Notes under the pieces: generated by a model | What the model was told of the DNA's origin: nothing | Databases searched by the model: none | What the model saw: the letters and a program-made list of their open reading frames with translations, nothing else | Position numbers and translations under genes: made by a program | NCBI RefSeq assembly: GCF_900112285.1 | Contig: NZ_FOKZ01000014.1 | Span: 62,001-126,000 of the forward strand | Origin: Polaromonas sp. OV174 | GTDB taxonomy: Bacteria > Pseudomonadota > Gammaproteobacteria > Burkholderiales > Burkholderiaceae_C | DNA: 64,000 nt | Direction: 5' to 3' | Shown here: piece after piece, positions 53,792 to 63,846 of the stretch | Layout of the letters: each line of letters opens with the position of its first letter | How positions within the stretch are numbered: the first letter of the stretch is position 1

Positions 53792-53845
53792 GCTGATAAT
53801 TCTAGATGGCACTTGCGGTGGCCTGTCTTGCGGGCCGCCAGAACT

Positions 53846-53874
53846 CTTGAATAGTCTGGCTTTAGCCCCAGCTT
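53846..53874 (+). promoter_or_regulatory. rpoH-dependent promoter: Heat-shock (sigma-32 type) promoter of clpB
   Basis: CTTGAAT, 13 bp, then CCCCAGCTT matches the sigma-32 consensus (CTTGAAA, 11-16 bp, CCCCATNT). It lies 31 bp before the clpB ATG. Confidence 0.8.
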
Positions 53875-53904
53875 CATAACAATCAATTTGTGAAGGGACA
53901 TGAC

Positions 53905-56505
53905 ATGCGCCAAGACAAACTCACTACTAAATTTCAGGAAGCCCTGAGCGACGCCCAGTCGCTGGCTCTGGGTAATGACAACGGCTATATAGAACCGGCT
54001 CACCTGCTGGCCGCCATGCTGCGCCAGGATGACGGTCCGCGCGCCTTGCTGGAGCGGGCCGGCGTCAATGTCGGCGGCCTGATGCAGGCGGCCGATGCCG
54101 CCGTCAAGAAGCTGCCCCAGGTACAAGGCCAGGACCAGATCCAGGTCGGCAGCGAACTGGCAAAGCTGCTGCAGGCCACAGAAAAAGAATCCATCAAGCG
54201 CAATGACCAGTTCATTGCCGGCGAGCTGTTTCTGCTGGCCGTGGCCGACAGCAAGGCTGACGTGGGCCGCATCGCCCGCGAAAACGGCTTGAGCCGCAAA
54301 GCCCTGGAAGCGGCTATTGACGCGGTGCGCGGCGGCCAGAACGTCAACAGCGCCGACGCCGAAGGCCAGCGCGAAGCCCTGAAGAAATACTGCCTCGATA
54401 TGACCGAGCGCGCGCGCATGGGCAAGCTGGATCCGGTGATAGGCCGCGACGACGAGATACGCCGCGCCATCCAGGTGCTGCAGCGCCGCACCAAGAACAA
54501 TCCGGTGCTGATAGGCGAACCCGGCGTCGGCAAGACCGCCATCGTCGAAGGCCTGGCCCAGCGCATCGTGGCCGGCGAGGTGCCCGAGTCGCTCAAGGGC
54601 AAACGCGTGCTGAGCCTGGACATGGCGGCGCTGCTGGCCGGCGCCAAGTTTCGCGGTGAATTTGAGGAGCGTCTGAAAACCGTGCTCAAGGAGCTGGCGC
54701 AGGACGAAGGCCAGACCATCGTCTTCATCGACGAGTTGCACACCATGGTGGGCGCCGGCAAGGCCGAGGGCGCGATGGACGCCGGCAATATGCTCAAGCC
54801 CGCGCTGGCACGCGGCGAGCTGCACTGCGTGGGCGCCACCACGCTGGACGAATACCGCAAGTACATCGAAAAAGATGCCGCGCTGGAGCGCCGCTTCCAG
54901 AAGATCCTGGTCGGCGAGCCGACGGTCGAGGCGACCATCGCCATCTTGCGCGGGCTGAAGGAAAAGTATGAAGCGCACCACGGTGTGCTGATCACCGACC
55001 CGGCCATCGTCGCCGCGGCCGAGTTGAGCCATCGCTACATCACCGACCGCTTCTTGCCAGACAAGGCTATAGACCTGATCGATGAAGCAGCGAGCAAGAT
55101 CAGCATTGAGCGGGACTCCAAGCCCGAGGTGATGGACAAGCTGGACCGCCGGCTGATCCAGCTGCAGATCGAGCGCGAAGCGGTCAAGCGCGAAAAAGAC
55201 GAGGCCTCGCAAAAACGCTTTGGCCTGATCGAGGAAGAGATCGTCAAGCTGCAAAAGGAAATCTCCGACCTGGACGAAATCTGGCAGGCTGAAAAAGCCC
55301 AGGCGCTCGGCTCCAAGGACGTGATGGAGGAGATAGACCGCATCCGCTTCCAGATCGAAGAGCAAACCCGCAGGGGTGACTTCAACAAGGTTGCCGAGCT
55401 GCAATACGGCAAGCTGCCCGAGCTGGAAAAACGGCTCAAGCAGGCGAAAGACAGCGAAGAGCACAAGATCGCTGACAACGCGCCCAAGCTGCTGCGCACC
55501 CAGGTCGGCGCCGAGGAAATCGCCGAGGTGGTCAGCCGCGCCACCGGCATTCCTGTGGCCAAGATGCTGCAAGGCGAAAAAGACAAGCTGCTGCAGATGG
55601 AGGGCAAGCTGCACGAGCGCGTGGTCGGCCAGGACGAGGCTATTGAAGCCGTGGCCAATGCGATTCGCCGTTCGCGCTCCGGCCTGTCCGACCCGAACCG
55701 GCCTACCGGCTCATTCCTCTTCCTGGGCCCCACGGGCGTGGGGAAGACCGAGCTGTGCAAGGCGCTGGCGGGTTTCCTGTTTGACAGCGAGGAGCACTTG
55801 GTCCGCGTCGACATGAGCGAGTTCATGGAGAAGCATTCCGTCGCCCGTCTGATAGGCGCGCCGCCTGGCTATGTGGGTTACGAGGAGGGCGGTTATCTGA
55901 CCGAAGCGGTGCGCCGCAAGCCCTATAGCGTGCTCTTGCTCGACGAGGTGGAAAAAGCCCATCCGGACGTCTTCAACGTGCTGCTGCAGGTGCTGGACGA
56001 TGGCCGACTGACCGACGGCCAGGGCCGCACCGTGGACTTCAAGAACACGGTGATTGTCATGACCAGCAACATCGGCTCGCCCATCATCCAGTCCATGGTT
56101 GGACAGCCTTATGAGGACGTCAAGGAGGCGGTGACGGACGAGTTGAAGAACTATTTCCGGCCCGAGTTCCTGAACCGCATCGACGAGACCGTGGTCTTCC
56201 ATGCACTGGACGCGAAAAACATCGAGTCGATTGCCCGCATCCAGCTCAAGGTGCTGATGGCACGGCTGGACAGGATGGATCTGACGCTGCAAGTGTCCGA
56301 GCCGGCCATTGCCGAGCTGGCCAAGGTGGGCTTCGATCCGGTGTTTGGCGCCAGACCACTGAAGCGGGCCATCCAGCAGCGGATTGAAAACCCGCTGTCC
56401 AAGTTGCTGCTGGAAGGGCGTTTCCCGCCCAAGAGCATCATCCCGGTGGATGTGGACCCGATCCGCGAGCCTGGCGTCTTCAAGTTCGAGAAGACGGCAC
56501 ATTAA
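53905..56505 (+). CDS. clpB: ClpB disaggregase
   Basis: 866 residues, hexameric AAA+ protein that rescues aggregated proteins with DnaK. The N-domain begins [20 protein letters not shown]. Walker A of NBD1 is GEPGVGKT (about residue 207), followed by the coiled-coil middle domain (about 400-530), and NBD2 has [11 protein letters not shown] at 53905 chosen over a GTG five codons earlier; GGGAC before it is the ribosome site. Confidence 0.98.
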   Translation: MRQDKLTTKFQEALSDAQSLALGNDNGYIEPAHLLAAMLRQDDGPRALLERAGVNVGGLMQAADAAVKKLPQVQGQDQIQVGSELAKLLQATEKESIKRNDQFIAGELFLLAVADSKADVGRIARENGLSRKALEAAIDAVRGGQNVNSADAEGQREALKKYCLDMTERARMGKLDPVIGRDDEIRRAIQVLQRRTKNNPVLIGEPGVGKTAIVEGLAQRIVAGEVPESLKGKRVLSLDMAALLAGAKFRGEFEERLKTVLKELAQDEGQTIVFIDELHTMVGAGKAEGAMDAGNMLKPALARGELHCVGATTLDEYRKYIEKDAALERRFQKILVGEPTVEATIAILRGLKEKYEAHHGVLITDPAIVAAAELSHRYITDRFLPDKAIDLIDEAASKISIERDSKPEVMDKLDRRLIQLQIEREAVKREKDEASQKRFGLIEEEIVKLQKEISDLDEIWQAEKAQALGSKDVMEEIDRIRFQIEEQTRRGDFNKVAELQYGKLPELEKRLKQAKDSEEHKIADNAPKLLRTQVGAEEIAEVVSRATGIPVAKMLQGEKDKLLQMEGKLHERVVGQDEAIEAVANAIRRSRSGLSDPNRPTGSFLFLGPTGVGKTELCKALAGFLFDSEEHLVRVDMSEFMEKHSVARLIGAPPGYVGYEEGGYLTEAVRRKPYSVLLLDEVEKAHPDVFNVLLQVLDDGRLTDGQGRTVDFKNTVIVMTSNIGSPIIQSMVGQPYEDVKEAVTDELKNYFRPEFLNRIDETVVFHALDAKNIESIARIQLKVLMARLDRMDLTLQVSEPAIAELAKVGFDPVFGARPLKRAIQQRIENPLSKLLLEGRFPPKSIIPVDVDPIREPGVFKFEKTAH

Positions 56506-56546
56506 GGCCGGGCGACTGGCCTGGTCGCTGATTGGGTGTGATGGCG

Positions 56547-56600
56547 AGAGTGCTATTTAATTGATAGCTTCTCTCGCCCGTCCATAAGAAGCGGTAGGCC
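56547..56600 (+). repeat. Interspersed repeat copy D
   Basis: GTGCTATTTAATTGATAGC, TTCTCTCGCCC, TCCATAAGAAGCGGTAGGCC. Its T-tract end is followed by the clpB terminator. Confidence 0.65.
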
Positions 56601-56621
56601 TTTTTTGCTTGAGAGATTAAG

Positions 56622-56655
56622 AAGCCGCAGCCTTTCGCCAGGTTGCGGTTTTTTT
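56622..56655 (+). terminator. clpB terminator
   Basis: A 12-bp stem AAGCCGCAGCCT / AGGTTGCGGTT with one G-T pair, a 6-nt loop and a following T-run, 117 bp after the clpB stop. Confidence 0.85.
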
Positions 56656-56682
56656 AATTGTGACGTTGGCTTGTCTTGAAAA

Positions 56683-57015
56683 CTAGCGTCCCTCAAGCCG
56701 GTGCAGGCGTTCCCGCAAGGTCTCCAACTCGTCCAGCAGATCCAGCGCCAGTGCCGCGCCGGCCAGGTTCACGCCCAGGTCGTTTTGCAGGCGCAGCGCC
56801 ACCTTGGCCCGCTGCATATGCACGCCGGTAAAGCGCCACTGCTCGGGTGGGCTGGCGAAGGCCTCATCGGCCGGGACCAGCACGCCCTCGTTGACCAGTT
56901 CCACGATCCAGTCGGTTTGTGCCGAGCAGGCGCGGCACAGGTCGGCCAGACTCAGCTCGGTCTCCTCTTCCAGAATGAGGCCGGTGATTTCCGTCAGTAT
57001 GAAGTTGGTGCTCAT
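56683..57015 (-). CDS. cbpM: Chaperone modulator CbpM
   Basis: 110 residues. Inhibits CbpA by binding its J-domain. Family blocks WIVELVNEGVLVP and WRFTGVHMQRAKVALRLQND are present. The ATG overlaps the cbpA stop by 4 bp, so both are made together. Confidence 0.93.
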   Translation of the reverse strand: MSTNFILTEITGLILEEETELSLADLCRACSAQTDWIVELVNEGVLVPADEAFASPPEQWRFTGVHMQRAKVALRLQNDLGVNLAGAALALDLLDELETLRERLHRLEGR

Positions 57016-57992
57016 GGCTGGGCTCTCAGTTTGGCGCGTGGCCTGAAGGTTTTGAACTGTGTGGCCATGCTCTCGTAAAACGATTTCGCATCGGCGCTGT
57101 CGGCGGCGGGCAGCACAATTTGCAGCACAAAGTAGAAATCACCCGGCGTGCTGCCCGGCAGCCCGCGCCCCTTGAGCCGCAGCTTGCGGCCGCTGGCCGA
57201 GCCGGCCGGGATTTTGACTTCAACCGCGCCGGTGGGCGTGGGCGCTTGCACTTCGGCGCCCAGTGCGGCTTCCCAGGGTGAAACCGGCAGCTCCAGATAA
57301 ACATCGTGCTTGTCCATGCGAAAGAGTGGGTGCGGATTGAACGCCACGTCCAGGTACAAGTCACCCGGTGCCCCTTCGCCCAGGCCGGGTGCGCCCTGGC
57401 CAGCCAGGCGTATATGCTGGCCGGCGCGTATGCCCTTGGGAATGTTGAAGGTGATCTGGTGGTCGCGCGGCACCACATGGCCTTGCGCGTCCATCTCGGG
57501 CACGCGCAGGCTCACGGTGCGGGTGGCGCCACTGTAGGCGTCTTCCAGGTCGATCTGGATTTTGGCGTGGCGGTCTTCGCCCCGCGCGTGAAAGCCGGCA
57601 TGCTGGCCGCCGCCGCCCTGTCTTTGTGCGTTGGCAAAGCCCTGGCGGAACAGGGTTTCAAAGAAGTCGCTGTGATCTCCCTCGTCGCCCTGGCCGAAGG
57701 TCTGCTCAAAGCCACGGCCGGCGTGTTCGGCGCCGGCATTCCATTGTGGTGGCGGACGGAAATCCTGGCCGGCTTTCCAGTTGGCGCCCAGCTGGTCGTA
57801 GGCGGCCCGCTTTTCAGGGTCTTTCAGGACTTCGTAGGCTTCGCCGATTTCCTTGAAGCGGGCTTCGGCATTTTTTTCCTTGCTGACGTCGGGATGGAAC
57901 TGGCGCGACAGCTTGCGGTAGGCCCGCTTGATGTCCTCAGGCTTTGCCTCGCGTGCCAGACCCATGATTTGGTAGTAGTCCTTGAATTCCAT
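57012..57992 (-). CDS. cbpA: DnaJ-like co-chaperone CbpA
   Basis: 326 residues. J-domain with HPD motif in QFHPDVSKEKN (residues 33-35), a Gly/Phe-rich segment (80-130), and two C-terminal substrate domains (VPRDHQITFNIPKGIRAGQH, GDLYLDVAFNPHPLFRMDKH). No zinc-finger domain, as expected for CbpA rather than DnaJ. Stimulates DnaK and may bind curved DNA. Confidence 0.96.
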   Translation of the reverse strand: MEFKDYYQIMGLAREAKPEDIKRAYRKLSRQFHPDVSKEKNAEARFKEIGEAYEVLKDPEKRAAYDQLGANWKAGQDFRPPPQWNAGAEHAGRGFEQTFGQGDEGDHSDFFETLFRQGFANAQRQGGGGQHAGFHARGEDRHAKIQIDLEDAYSGATRTVSLRVPEMDAQGHVVPRDHQITFNIPKGIRAGQHIRLAGQGAPGLGEGAPGDLYLDVAFNPHPLFRMDKHDVYLELPVSPWEAALGAEVQAPTPTGAVEVKIPAGSASGRKLRLKGRGLPGSTPGDFYFVLQIVLPAADSADAKSFYESMATQFKTFRPRAKLRAQP

Positions 57993-58069
57993 GGAGAACC
58001 TTTAGAAGGAAACACACATCAGCGCTAACCATAGCGGGAAATCTTAGCTCTGTGGGCCGGGAATTCACC

Positions 58070-58573
58070 TCACTTCACGGGGATCACGGTTCCCGCTGGC
58101 ACCGGCACGGCAGTGACGCTGTTTTGCGGCGAACCTTCAATCACGCGGTCGGAATAGGTCAGGTAGATCAGGGTGTTTCGCTTTTTGTCCACCATGCGCA
58201 CCACGCGCAGCTTTTTGAAAACCAGGGAAATGCGTTCGTTGAACATTTCTTCCTGCTGATTCAGGGGCGTGGCGGCAAAGCTGATGACGCCGGTCTGGCG
58301 GCAGGCAATCGATGCTTCCGACTTGTCTTCGGCCAGGCCAAACGCGCCCTTGAGTCCGCCGGTCTTGGCGCGCGACACATAGCAGGTGATGCCGCTGACC
58401 TTGGGGTCGTCATAGGCCTCGACCACGATCTTGTGGTCCGGCCCTATGAACTTGAAGACCGTATCGACCGCGCCCACCTCTTCACCGCCGGCCCGGCCGC
58501 AGGCGCTTAGCAGCAAGGTGAGGGCGAAGGCATAGTGCTTCAGGCTGTAGCGTGTGGAATGCGATGAGGTCAT
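58070..58573 (-). CDS. creA: CreA-family lipoprotein-like protein
   Basis: 167 residues. The N-terminal leader ends [11 protein letters not shown], a lipoprotein-type cleavage site. The block [39 protein letters not shown] is diagnostic of the family, whose role is unknown. ATG 58573 with AAGGAG 7 bp upstream decides the start against 14 codons more. Confidence 0.92.
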   Translation of the reverse strand: MTSSHSTRYSLKHYAFALTLLLSACGRAGGEEVGAVDTVFKFIGPDHKIVVEAYDDPKVSGITCYVSRAKTGGLKGAFGLAEDKSEASIACRQTGVISFAATPLNQQEEMFNERISLVFKKLRVVRMVDKKRNTLIYLTYSDRVIEGSPQNSVTAVPVPAGTVIPVK

Positions 58574-58681
58574 TAAAACTCCTTGAAAGTAGCAGGTGTT
58601 GTTCGGTGTTGGCAAGTGTTGGCTGGAGGTGCTGGGGTCAGACCCCTAATGTACAAAGCCGCAGCCCCCTATCATCAGGCG

Positions 58682-60127
58682 ATGACTTTGAATCATCCAC
58701 CGGCCAGCCCGACGCCTTTGCGCCTTCTCTTTGACGCTCAGCATCGCGCCAGCCGCGCGCAGGTCGAGGTGTCGCTCGCCGTGCGGCGTGATCGGCTGCT
58801 GCGCATCCAGGTCCTGCTGAACACGCATGGCCAGGCCCTGGCACAGGCGGTGCAGGCCGATTTCGGCGTGCGCTCGCCGCAGCTCACCGAGATTGCCGAC
58901 CTGTTTGTGCTGCGCACGCTGCTGTCCAGCACGCTGAAAAACCTGCGCCAATGGATGAAGCCGGTGAAGGTGCGCACGCCGCTTTATCTGCAGCCGGCGC
59001 GCGCCTATCTGCAGCGTCAGCCGCTGGGCGTGGTCGGCGTGGTTTCGCCCTGGAACTATCCGGTGCAGCTGGCGCTGGGGCCTGTCATCACCGCGCTGGC
59101 GGCGGGCAACCGCGTCATGCTCAAGCCCAGCGAGCTGACGCCGCAGACCTCTGCCCTGCTGGCCGAACTGCTGGGCCAGGCCTTTGCCGCCGACGAGTTG
59201 TGCGTGGTGCTGGCAGGCGGCGACAATCCGCTGGAATTGGCGGCCGAATTTTCCAGCCTGCCGTTCGACCATCTGTTTTTTACCGGCTCCACCGCCGTGG
59301 GCCGCAAGGTGGCCGAAGCCGCCGCCGCCAACCTGACGCCGACCACACTGGAGCTGGGCGGCAAGTCGCCCTGCATCATCGATGCTTCCTGCGACATGGA
59401 GCAGGCCGCCATCAAGATCGCCCACGGCAAGCTGCTCAACGCCGGCCAGACCTGTATTGCGCCCGACTACGTGCTGCTGCCCAAGGGCCAGGAGGCCGAC
59501 TTCGGCGAGGCCTTTGCCCGCGCCGTGGCCAAGCTCTTCCCCAGCATTGCCGGCAACCCCGACTACGCCGCCATCATCAGCCCGCGCCACCATGAGCGTC
59601 TGCAGGCCATGCTGGCGCAGGCCGAAGGCGAGGGCGCCCGGCTGCAGCGCATCAACCCGGCGCCCGCCAATGTGGCGGGCGCTTCACGCCAGATGGCGCC
59701 GGTGCTGGTGTTCGATGCGCCCAATAGCTCACAGCTGCTGAGCGAGGAAATTTTCGGCCCCATCTTGCCGGTGCTGCCCTATGACTCGCTGGAGCAGGCC
59801 ATTGATTACATCAATGCCAGGCCGCGCCCCTTGGCTTTGTACTGGTTCGGCAGTGACACCGGCTCGCGTGACCATGTGCTGGCCAACACCGTGAGCGGCG
59901 GCGTGACGGTGAACGACACCTTGATGCACATCGCCCACGAAAACCTGCCTTTTGGCGGCGTTGGCGAAAGCGGCTGGGGTTCTTACCACGGTGAAGCCGG
60001 CTTTTTGCGGCTGACGCAGCAAAAGCCGGTGCTGCTGCAGTCCAAATGGGCGCGCGGGGATTTGTTTTATCCGCCTTATGGGAAGCGCTTTGATCAGGTT
60101 ATGGGTTTGCTCAAGCGGCTGCTGTGA
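58682..60127 (+). CDS. Aldehyde dehydrogenase, coniferyl-aldehyde type
   Basis: 481 residues, NAD(P)-dependent oxidation of aromatic or aliphatic aldehydes. Nucleotide region FTGSTAVGRKVAEAAA, catalytic Glu in LELGGKSPCI, catalytic Cys in NAGQTCIAPDYV. The C-terminal SGGVTVNDTLMHIAHENLPF is typical of coniferyl aldehyde dehydrogenases. An upstream frame of 33 codons lacks family support. Confidence 0.9.
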   Translation: MTLNHPPASPTPLRLLFDAQHRASRAQVEVSLAVRRDRLLRIQVLLNTHGQALAQAVQADFGVRSPQLTEIADLFVLRTLLSSTLKNLRQWMKPVKVRTPLYLQPARAYLQRQPLGVVGVVSPWNYPVQLALGPVITALAAGNRVMLKPSELTPQTSALLAELLGQAFAADELCVVLAGGDNPLELAAEFSSLPFDHLFFTGSTAVGRKVAEAAAANLTPTTLELGGKSPCIIDASCDMEQAAIKIAHGKLLNAGQTCIAPDYVLLPKGQEADFGEAFARAVAKLFPSIAGNPDYAAIISPRHHERLQAMLAQAEGEGARLQRINPAPANVAGASRQMAPVLVFDAPNSSQLLSEEIFGPILPVLPYDSLEQAIDYINARPRPLALYWFGSDTGSRDHVLANTVSGGVTVNDTLMHIAHENLPFGGVGESGWGSYHGEAGFLRLTQQKPVLLQSKWARGDLFYPPYGKRFDQVMGLLKRLL

Positions 60128-60224
60128 TCAAGGCGGGCTGGGTCGTGACGGCCCCGAGATTAAGATAGCCGCCTGATGCCAATTTTGGCGCCAAATCACG
60201 TGGCCCATCCTGAATGGATGCTTT

Positions 60225-60596
60225 ATGACTACAAGTGTTTTCGTTGAGACGGGGTTCTGGTTGCTGGTGCTGACCACGGTGGCGCTGCCGTTTTCCATGT
60301 ACGGCATTTTGAGGGCCAGGCGGGTCGTGTCGTCAGAGGCGATGCTGATGCTGGGATTCATCCTGGTTTTGATCGCTGGCGTCGATGTCTATTTGCTGCG
60401 CGATCTGTCGGAATTGGCCAGGCACACGCCCTCACTGGCAGACGACGCCGTCTTTTCCTCGGCACTGTCGATAGGTCTCTACCTGTTGCCGGCCATGTTT
60501 GCCGGTATCGGCATCAACCTGGTGTCCCATCTGTTACTGCGCCATCTTGCGGTGGCGGAAAAGCAGTTCGACAAAGATCATCCTCGCGCTGATTGA
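60225..60596 (+). CDS. Hypothetical small membrane protein
   Basis: 123 residues with three likely membrane segments (FWLLVLTTVALPFSMYGIL, MLMLGFILVLIAGVDVYLL, SIGLYLLPAMFAGIGINLVS). I do not recognise the family. It ends just before repeat copy E. Confidence 0.7.
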   Translation: MTTSVFVETGFWLLVLTTVALPFSMYGILRARRVVSSEAMLMLGFILVLIAGVDVYLLRDLSELARHTPSLADDAVFSSALSIGLYLLPAMFAGIGINLVSHLLLRHLAVAEKQFDKDHPRAD

Positions 60597-60655
60597 TAGA
60601 TTCCTTTTTTGATAGCGTGTTGCGCCCGTGAATATTGGGCTATAGCCACTTTTTG
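60592..60655 (+). repeat. Interspersed repeat copy E
   Basis: TTGATAGATTCC, TTTTTTGATAGCGTGTTGCGC, then ATTGGGCTATAGCC. The best match to the copy inside hscB. It lies between the membrane protein and the AraC gene 3' end. Confidence 0.75.
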
Positions 60656-61476
60656 TTCTGAAAATGACTGGGCGGCTGGCCCATGGCTGCCTTGAACATG
60701 GCCGAAAACGCGCTGTCGCTGGCGTAGCCGCTGGCGGCGGCCACCGCGCTGATGCTCAGGCCGCGCGACAGCAGGGGCAGGGCATGGGCCAATATGGCTT
60801 GCTGGCGCCACTGCTGGTAGCTCAGCTTGAGCTCGTCGCGAAACAGCCGCGCCACGGTGCGTTCGCTGGCGCCTATGCCGGTGGCCCACTGGGCCAGCGT
60901 GGCGCGCTCGGCCGGCGCCCGCAACACCGCTTCACACAGGGCGCGCAGGCGCTTGTCGCCGGTCTGCGGATGGGGCAGGGGCACGCCCAGCGCCTGCGTG
61001 TCGGCGTGGGTGATTTCGTCCAGCACCAGGCTGCTGAGCCAATGTTCTCTTGACGTGCCTGGCGCGGGAATGGCGTCCAGCGCATGGATGGATTCGCGCA
61101 GCAGCGCCGACATCACCATCACGCGGCAGCCCTGCCAGCCTTCGGGGGTGGCGCTGGCGTCAATGTAAAGCGTGCGGAATTCGGCCGCTTCCAGCACCGT
61201 GATGTGGTGGCGCGCCCCCGGGGCAATCCACACCGCCCGCGACGGCGGCACGATGTAGGTGATCTCGTCGGCCTGGCCCTGGCCGCTGTGCTGCGCCGTG
61301 ACCTGGAGCAGGCCGGTGGCGCAACAGGCCAGCTGCGCCCAGGCGTGCGAATGCGGCTCGAAATGCGTGTCGGCCGGCATGGTGCGGGCGCGCACGCGTA
61401 CCGGGCGTTGCGGGCTGGGCACAAAGCCCTCGGTGTCGCTCACCGGCATGAAGCGAAGTGGGTGGGTGCGGGCCAT
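60640..61476 (-). CDS. AraC-family regulator, NimR-like
   Basis: 278 residues. An N-terminal cupin (HFEPHSHAWAQLACCATGLL) and a C-terminal double HTH (ATLAQWATGIGASERTVARL, SISAVAAASGYASDSAFSAM) are visible. ATG at 61476 is preferred to TTG four codons upstream. Divergent from the MFS transporter, which it probably controls as NimR does for NimT. Confidence 0.9.
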   Translation of the reverse strand: MARTHPLRFMPVSDTEGFVPSPQRPVRVRARTMPADTHFEPHSHAWAQLACCATGLLQVTAQHSGQGQADEITYIVPPSRAVWIAPGARHHITVLEAAEFRTLYIDASATPEGWQGCRVMVMSALLRESIHALDAIPAPGTSREHWLSSLVLDEITHADTQALGVPLPHPQTGDKRLRALCEAVLRAPAERATLAQWATGIGASERTVARLFRDELKLSYQQWRQQAILAHALPLLSRGLSISAVAAASGYASDSAFSAMFKAAMGQPPSHFQNKKWL

Positions 61477-61590
61477 GGCGGGTATCAAGAGTCTGGGGTG
61501 GAGGTGGCGTCGGTGCGCTTTGTCTGAAATTCACTAAATAATGGCTTTTTGTCGCATTTCAGCAGACGAACCAAATATTACGATAGCGCC

Positions 61591-62835
61591 ATGAATACCT
61601 CAAGCTCCCTGAATTTGCCAGTCGCCGTGCCCCTGCGCACGGATGCCAGCGTGATCGGCCTGGTCGGCCTGGCCCACATGGTCAGCCATTTCAGCCAGTT
61701 GCTGTTGGCGCCGCTGTTTCCCTGGCTCAAGGATGCGTTCAACGTCAGCTATGCCGAGCTGGGTTTTTTGATGACGATTTTCTTCGTCGTCTCTTGCGCC
61801 GTGCAGGCCCTGTCGGGTTTTGTCGTGGACCGTTTCGGCCCGCGCCCGATTCTGTTTGGCGGCCTGGCCTTGCTCGGCGTGGCGGCCCTGGGCTACTCCA
61901 TCAGCACCAGCTACTGGATGCTGGCCGGCTTTGCCGTGCTGGGCGGCATAGGCAATGGGGTGTTTCACCCGGTCGATTACACGTTGCTAAACCGCAAGGT
62001 CAGCGCGCCGCGCCTGGGCCATGCCTACAGCGTGCACGGCATCACCGGCAGCCTGGGCTGGGCGCTGGCGCCGGCGCTGCTGGTGCCGCTGACCTTTGCC
62101 TATTCGTGGCGCGTGGCGCTGGCGGTGGCGGGGGGGCTGGCGTTTGCCGTGTTGGCAGTGCTGCTGCTCAATCGCGACAAGCTGGCCTTGAGCGTGGCGC
62201 CCCGTGCCGCGCCATCGGCCAAAGGCGCGCCGGCAGGCGATGGCAGCCTGGGTTTTCTGAAAATCCCGGCGGTCTGGATGTGCTTTACCTTTTTCTTCTG
62301 GTACGCCATTGTGTTGAGCGTGGTGCAGGCGTTTGCGCCCGAGGCGGCACGCCAGCTGCATGCGGTGCCGCTGCCCTGGGTGGCGATGTGCCTGACCATT
62401 TACATGGTGTGCAGCGCCGGTGGCATGGTGGTGGGTGGTTTTCTGGCTTCAGATCCCTCGCGCTGCGAGCGCATTGTGGCCATAGGCATGGGCGTGGCCG
62501 CCATCGTGGCCTTGACCCTGGCTTTGGGCCAGTTGGCGCCCTGGATGGTGCCGGTGCTGTTTGGCACCATGGGTTTTGCCGCCGGCATCGCCGGGCCTTC
62601 GCGCGACTTGCTGGTGAAGCGTTCAACGCCTGAAAATGCCTCGGGCCGCGTCTATGGCGTGGTCTATGCGGGCCTGGACATCGGCCAGGCGGTGTCGCCG
62701 CTGATCTTTGGCGCGCTGATGGACCACGGCCAGTACCGCGGCGTGCTGCTGGGGCTGGCGCTGGTGCAGGGGGTGTTGATTGCCAGCGCCTTCAATGTGC
62801 GCCGGGTCAGGCGCACCGCGCTGGTAACGGCTTGA
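61591..62835 (+). CDS. MFS transporter, drug-exporter type
   Basis: 414 residues with about 12 membrane helices. Motif A region DRFGPRPILFGGLALLG and GGIGNGVFHPVDYTLLNRKV resemble fosmidomycin-resistance-like exporters. ATG at 61591 chosen; 14 extra upstream codons lie in the regulatory gap. The divergent AraC gene (114-bp gap) suggests ligand-induced expression. The substrate cannot be read from sequence. Confidence 0.9.
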   Translation: MNTSSSLNLPVAVPLRTDASVIGLVGLAHMVSHFSQLLLAPLFPWLKDAFNVSYAELGFLMTIFFVVSCAVQALSGFVVDRFGPRPILFGGLALLGVAALGYSISTSYWMLAGFAVLGGIGNGVFHPVDYTLLNRKVSAPRLGHAYSVHGITGSLGWALAPALLVPLTFAYSWRVALAVAGGLAFAVLAVLLLNRDKLALSVAPRAAPSAKGAPAGDGSLGFLKIPAVWMCFTFFFWYAIVLSVVQAFAPEAARQLHAVPLPWVAMCLTIYMVCSAGGMVVGGFLASDPSRCERIVAIGMGVAAIVALTLALGQLAPWMVPVLFGTMGFAAGIAGPSRDLLVKRSTPENASGRVYGVVYAGLDIGQAVSPLIFGALMDHGQYRGVLLGLALVQGVLIASAFNVRRVRRTALVTA

Positions 62836-62866
62836 ACGTGTTACGCCCGCGCTGACCAGAGCGCAC

Positions 62867-63688
62867 TCAGCGCCCTTGCCGCCACTCCTTGTGCCACAGA
62901 CGCTCAATTTCGGCCGCAAGTGGCGGCGGTGGCGCGCCTATGAGTGAGCCCTGGCCGGCCAGCAGCACCTTGCCGTAGACCACGCCCTGGGCGCGCGAGT
63001 AGAGCAAGACGGTGTTGTTGTCGGCGCAGTCGTGGGGCTTGCAGACCATGGCGTAGACATATTCCGTGCCGCCAATTCGGACTCTCGAGAGGGGATGCGC
63101 CGGGCCTTCCAGTTGGGCCAGCCAGTACTGCCTGACTCGCGGCCCCAACGCCCGGTAATAAGCGGCCTTGAACGCCGGATCACGCAGCAGATCCGGGGGA
63201 TCTATGACATGGGAGCTTGGCACTGGCGCTTGGCTGGGGGCTGCCGGTGCCGGCCTGGACTGCGGCTGATTGCACCAGCGATAGCTGAGCCTGGTCAGCG
63301 ACGGTCCGAGCGCCGTCCCTACCTTGGGGTCGGGCTCAATCTTGATGTACTGCCCGGCCCGGTCCTGGTAGACCATGAACATCAGACCCCCGCCACGCGG
63401 CACCTGGCTCAGCAGCGCCACTAGATAGTTGGGTGGCGGCGAGTTGCCGAAGTAGGAATGGGCAGCCATCACTTCGCGGCCGATCAGGCGGCGATTGCCC
63501 TGCTCAACAATCAGTGCGTCATCCAGCACGCGCAGGCGCGGTGCTTTTGCGTTGCCGCAGTCGGGCGAATAAACACCGCCATAGAGTTTCAGCACATCGG
63601 CCCCTAGCCGCCCCTGGGCCAGGGCCGGCAGAGACAGGGCTGCGAGTGTCGCGGTCAGTGCCGCGCAGCGCCATTGAGCAGCATGCAT
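62867..63688 (-). CDS. Exported two-domain protein with C-terminal Ivy-like lysozyme-inhibitor motif
   Basis: 273 residues. A signal peptide (ALTATLAALSLPALAQG) is followed by an N-terminal domain of unknown type (30-140), a Pro/Ala linker (141-160), then a region 165-270 with PAFKAAYYRALGPRVRQYWL and the loop VCKPHDCADNN (Cys216-Cys221). CKPHDC is the active loop of Ivy-type inhibitors of C-type lysozyme. Ivy is normally a single-domain periplasmic protein of about 150 residues, so the N-terminal domain is an extra part. ATG at 63688 opens the signal peptide. Confidence 0.8.
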   Translation of the reverse strand: MHAAQWRCAALTATLAALSLPALAQGRLGADVLKLYGGVYSPDCGNAKAPRLRVLDDALIVEQGNRRLIGREVMAAHSYFGNSPPPNYLVALLSQVPRGGGLMFMVYQDRAGQYIKIEPDPKVGTALGPSLTRLSYRWCNQPQSRPAPAAPSQAPVPSSHVIDPPDLLRDPAFKAAYYRALGPRVRQYWLAQLEGPAHPLSRVRIGGTEYVYAMVCKPHDCADNNTVLLYSRAQGVVYGKVLLAGQGSLIGAPPPPLAAEIERLWHKEWRQGR

Positions 63689-63846
63689 GACAGACTCCCA
63701 GAGCCGCCTGCGCCCGCCTTGGGTGGCAGTCGGTGCTTGCCAACGATCATTTTTGAGTCTAGGCGCCGCCAATGGGGCCGTCAACTGGCGTATCGCCACA
63801 GGACCCGCCCCCTATACTGCGTCGCATCACTTTTGCAAGGCACGCG

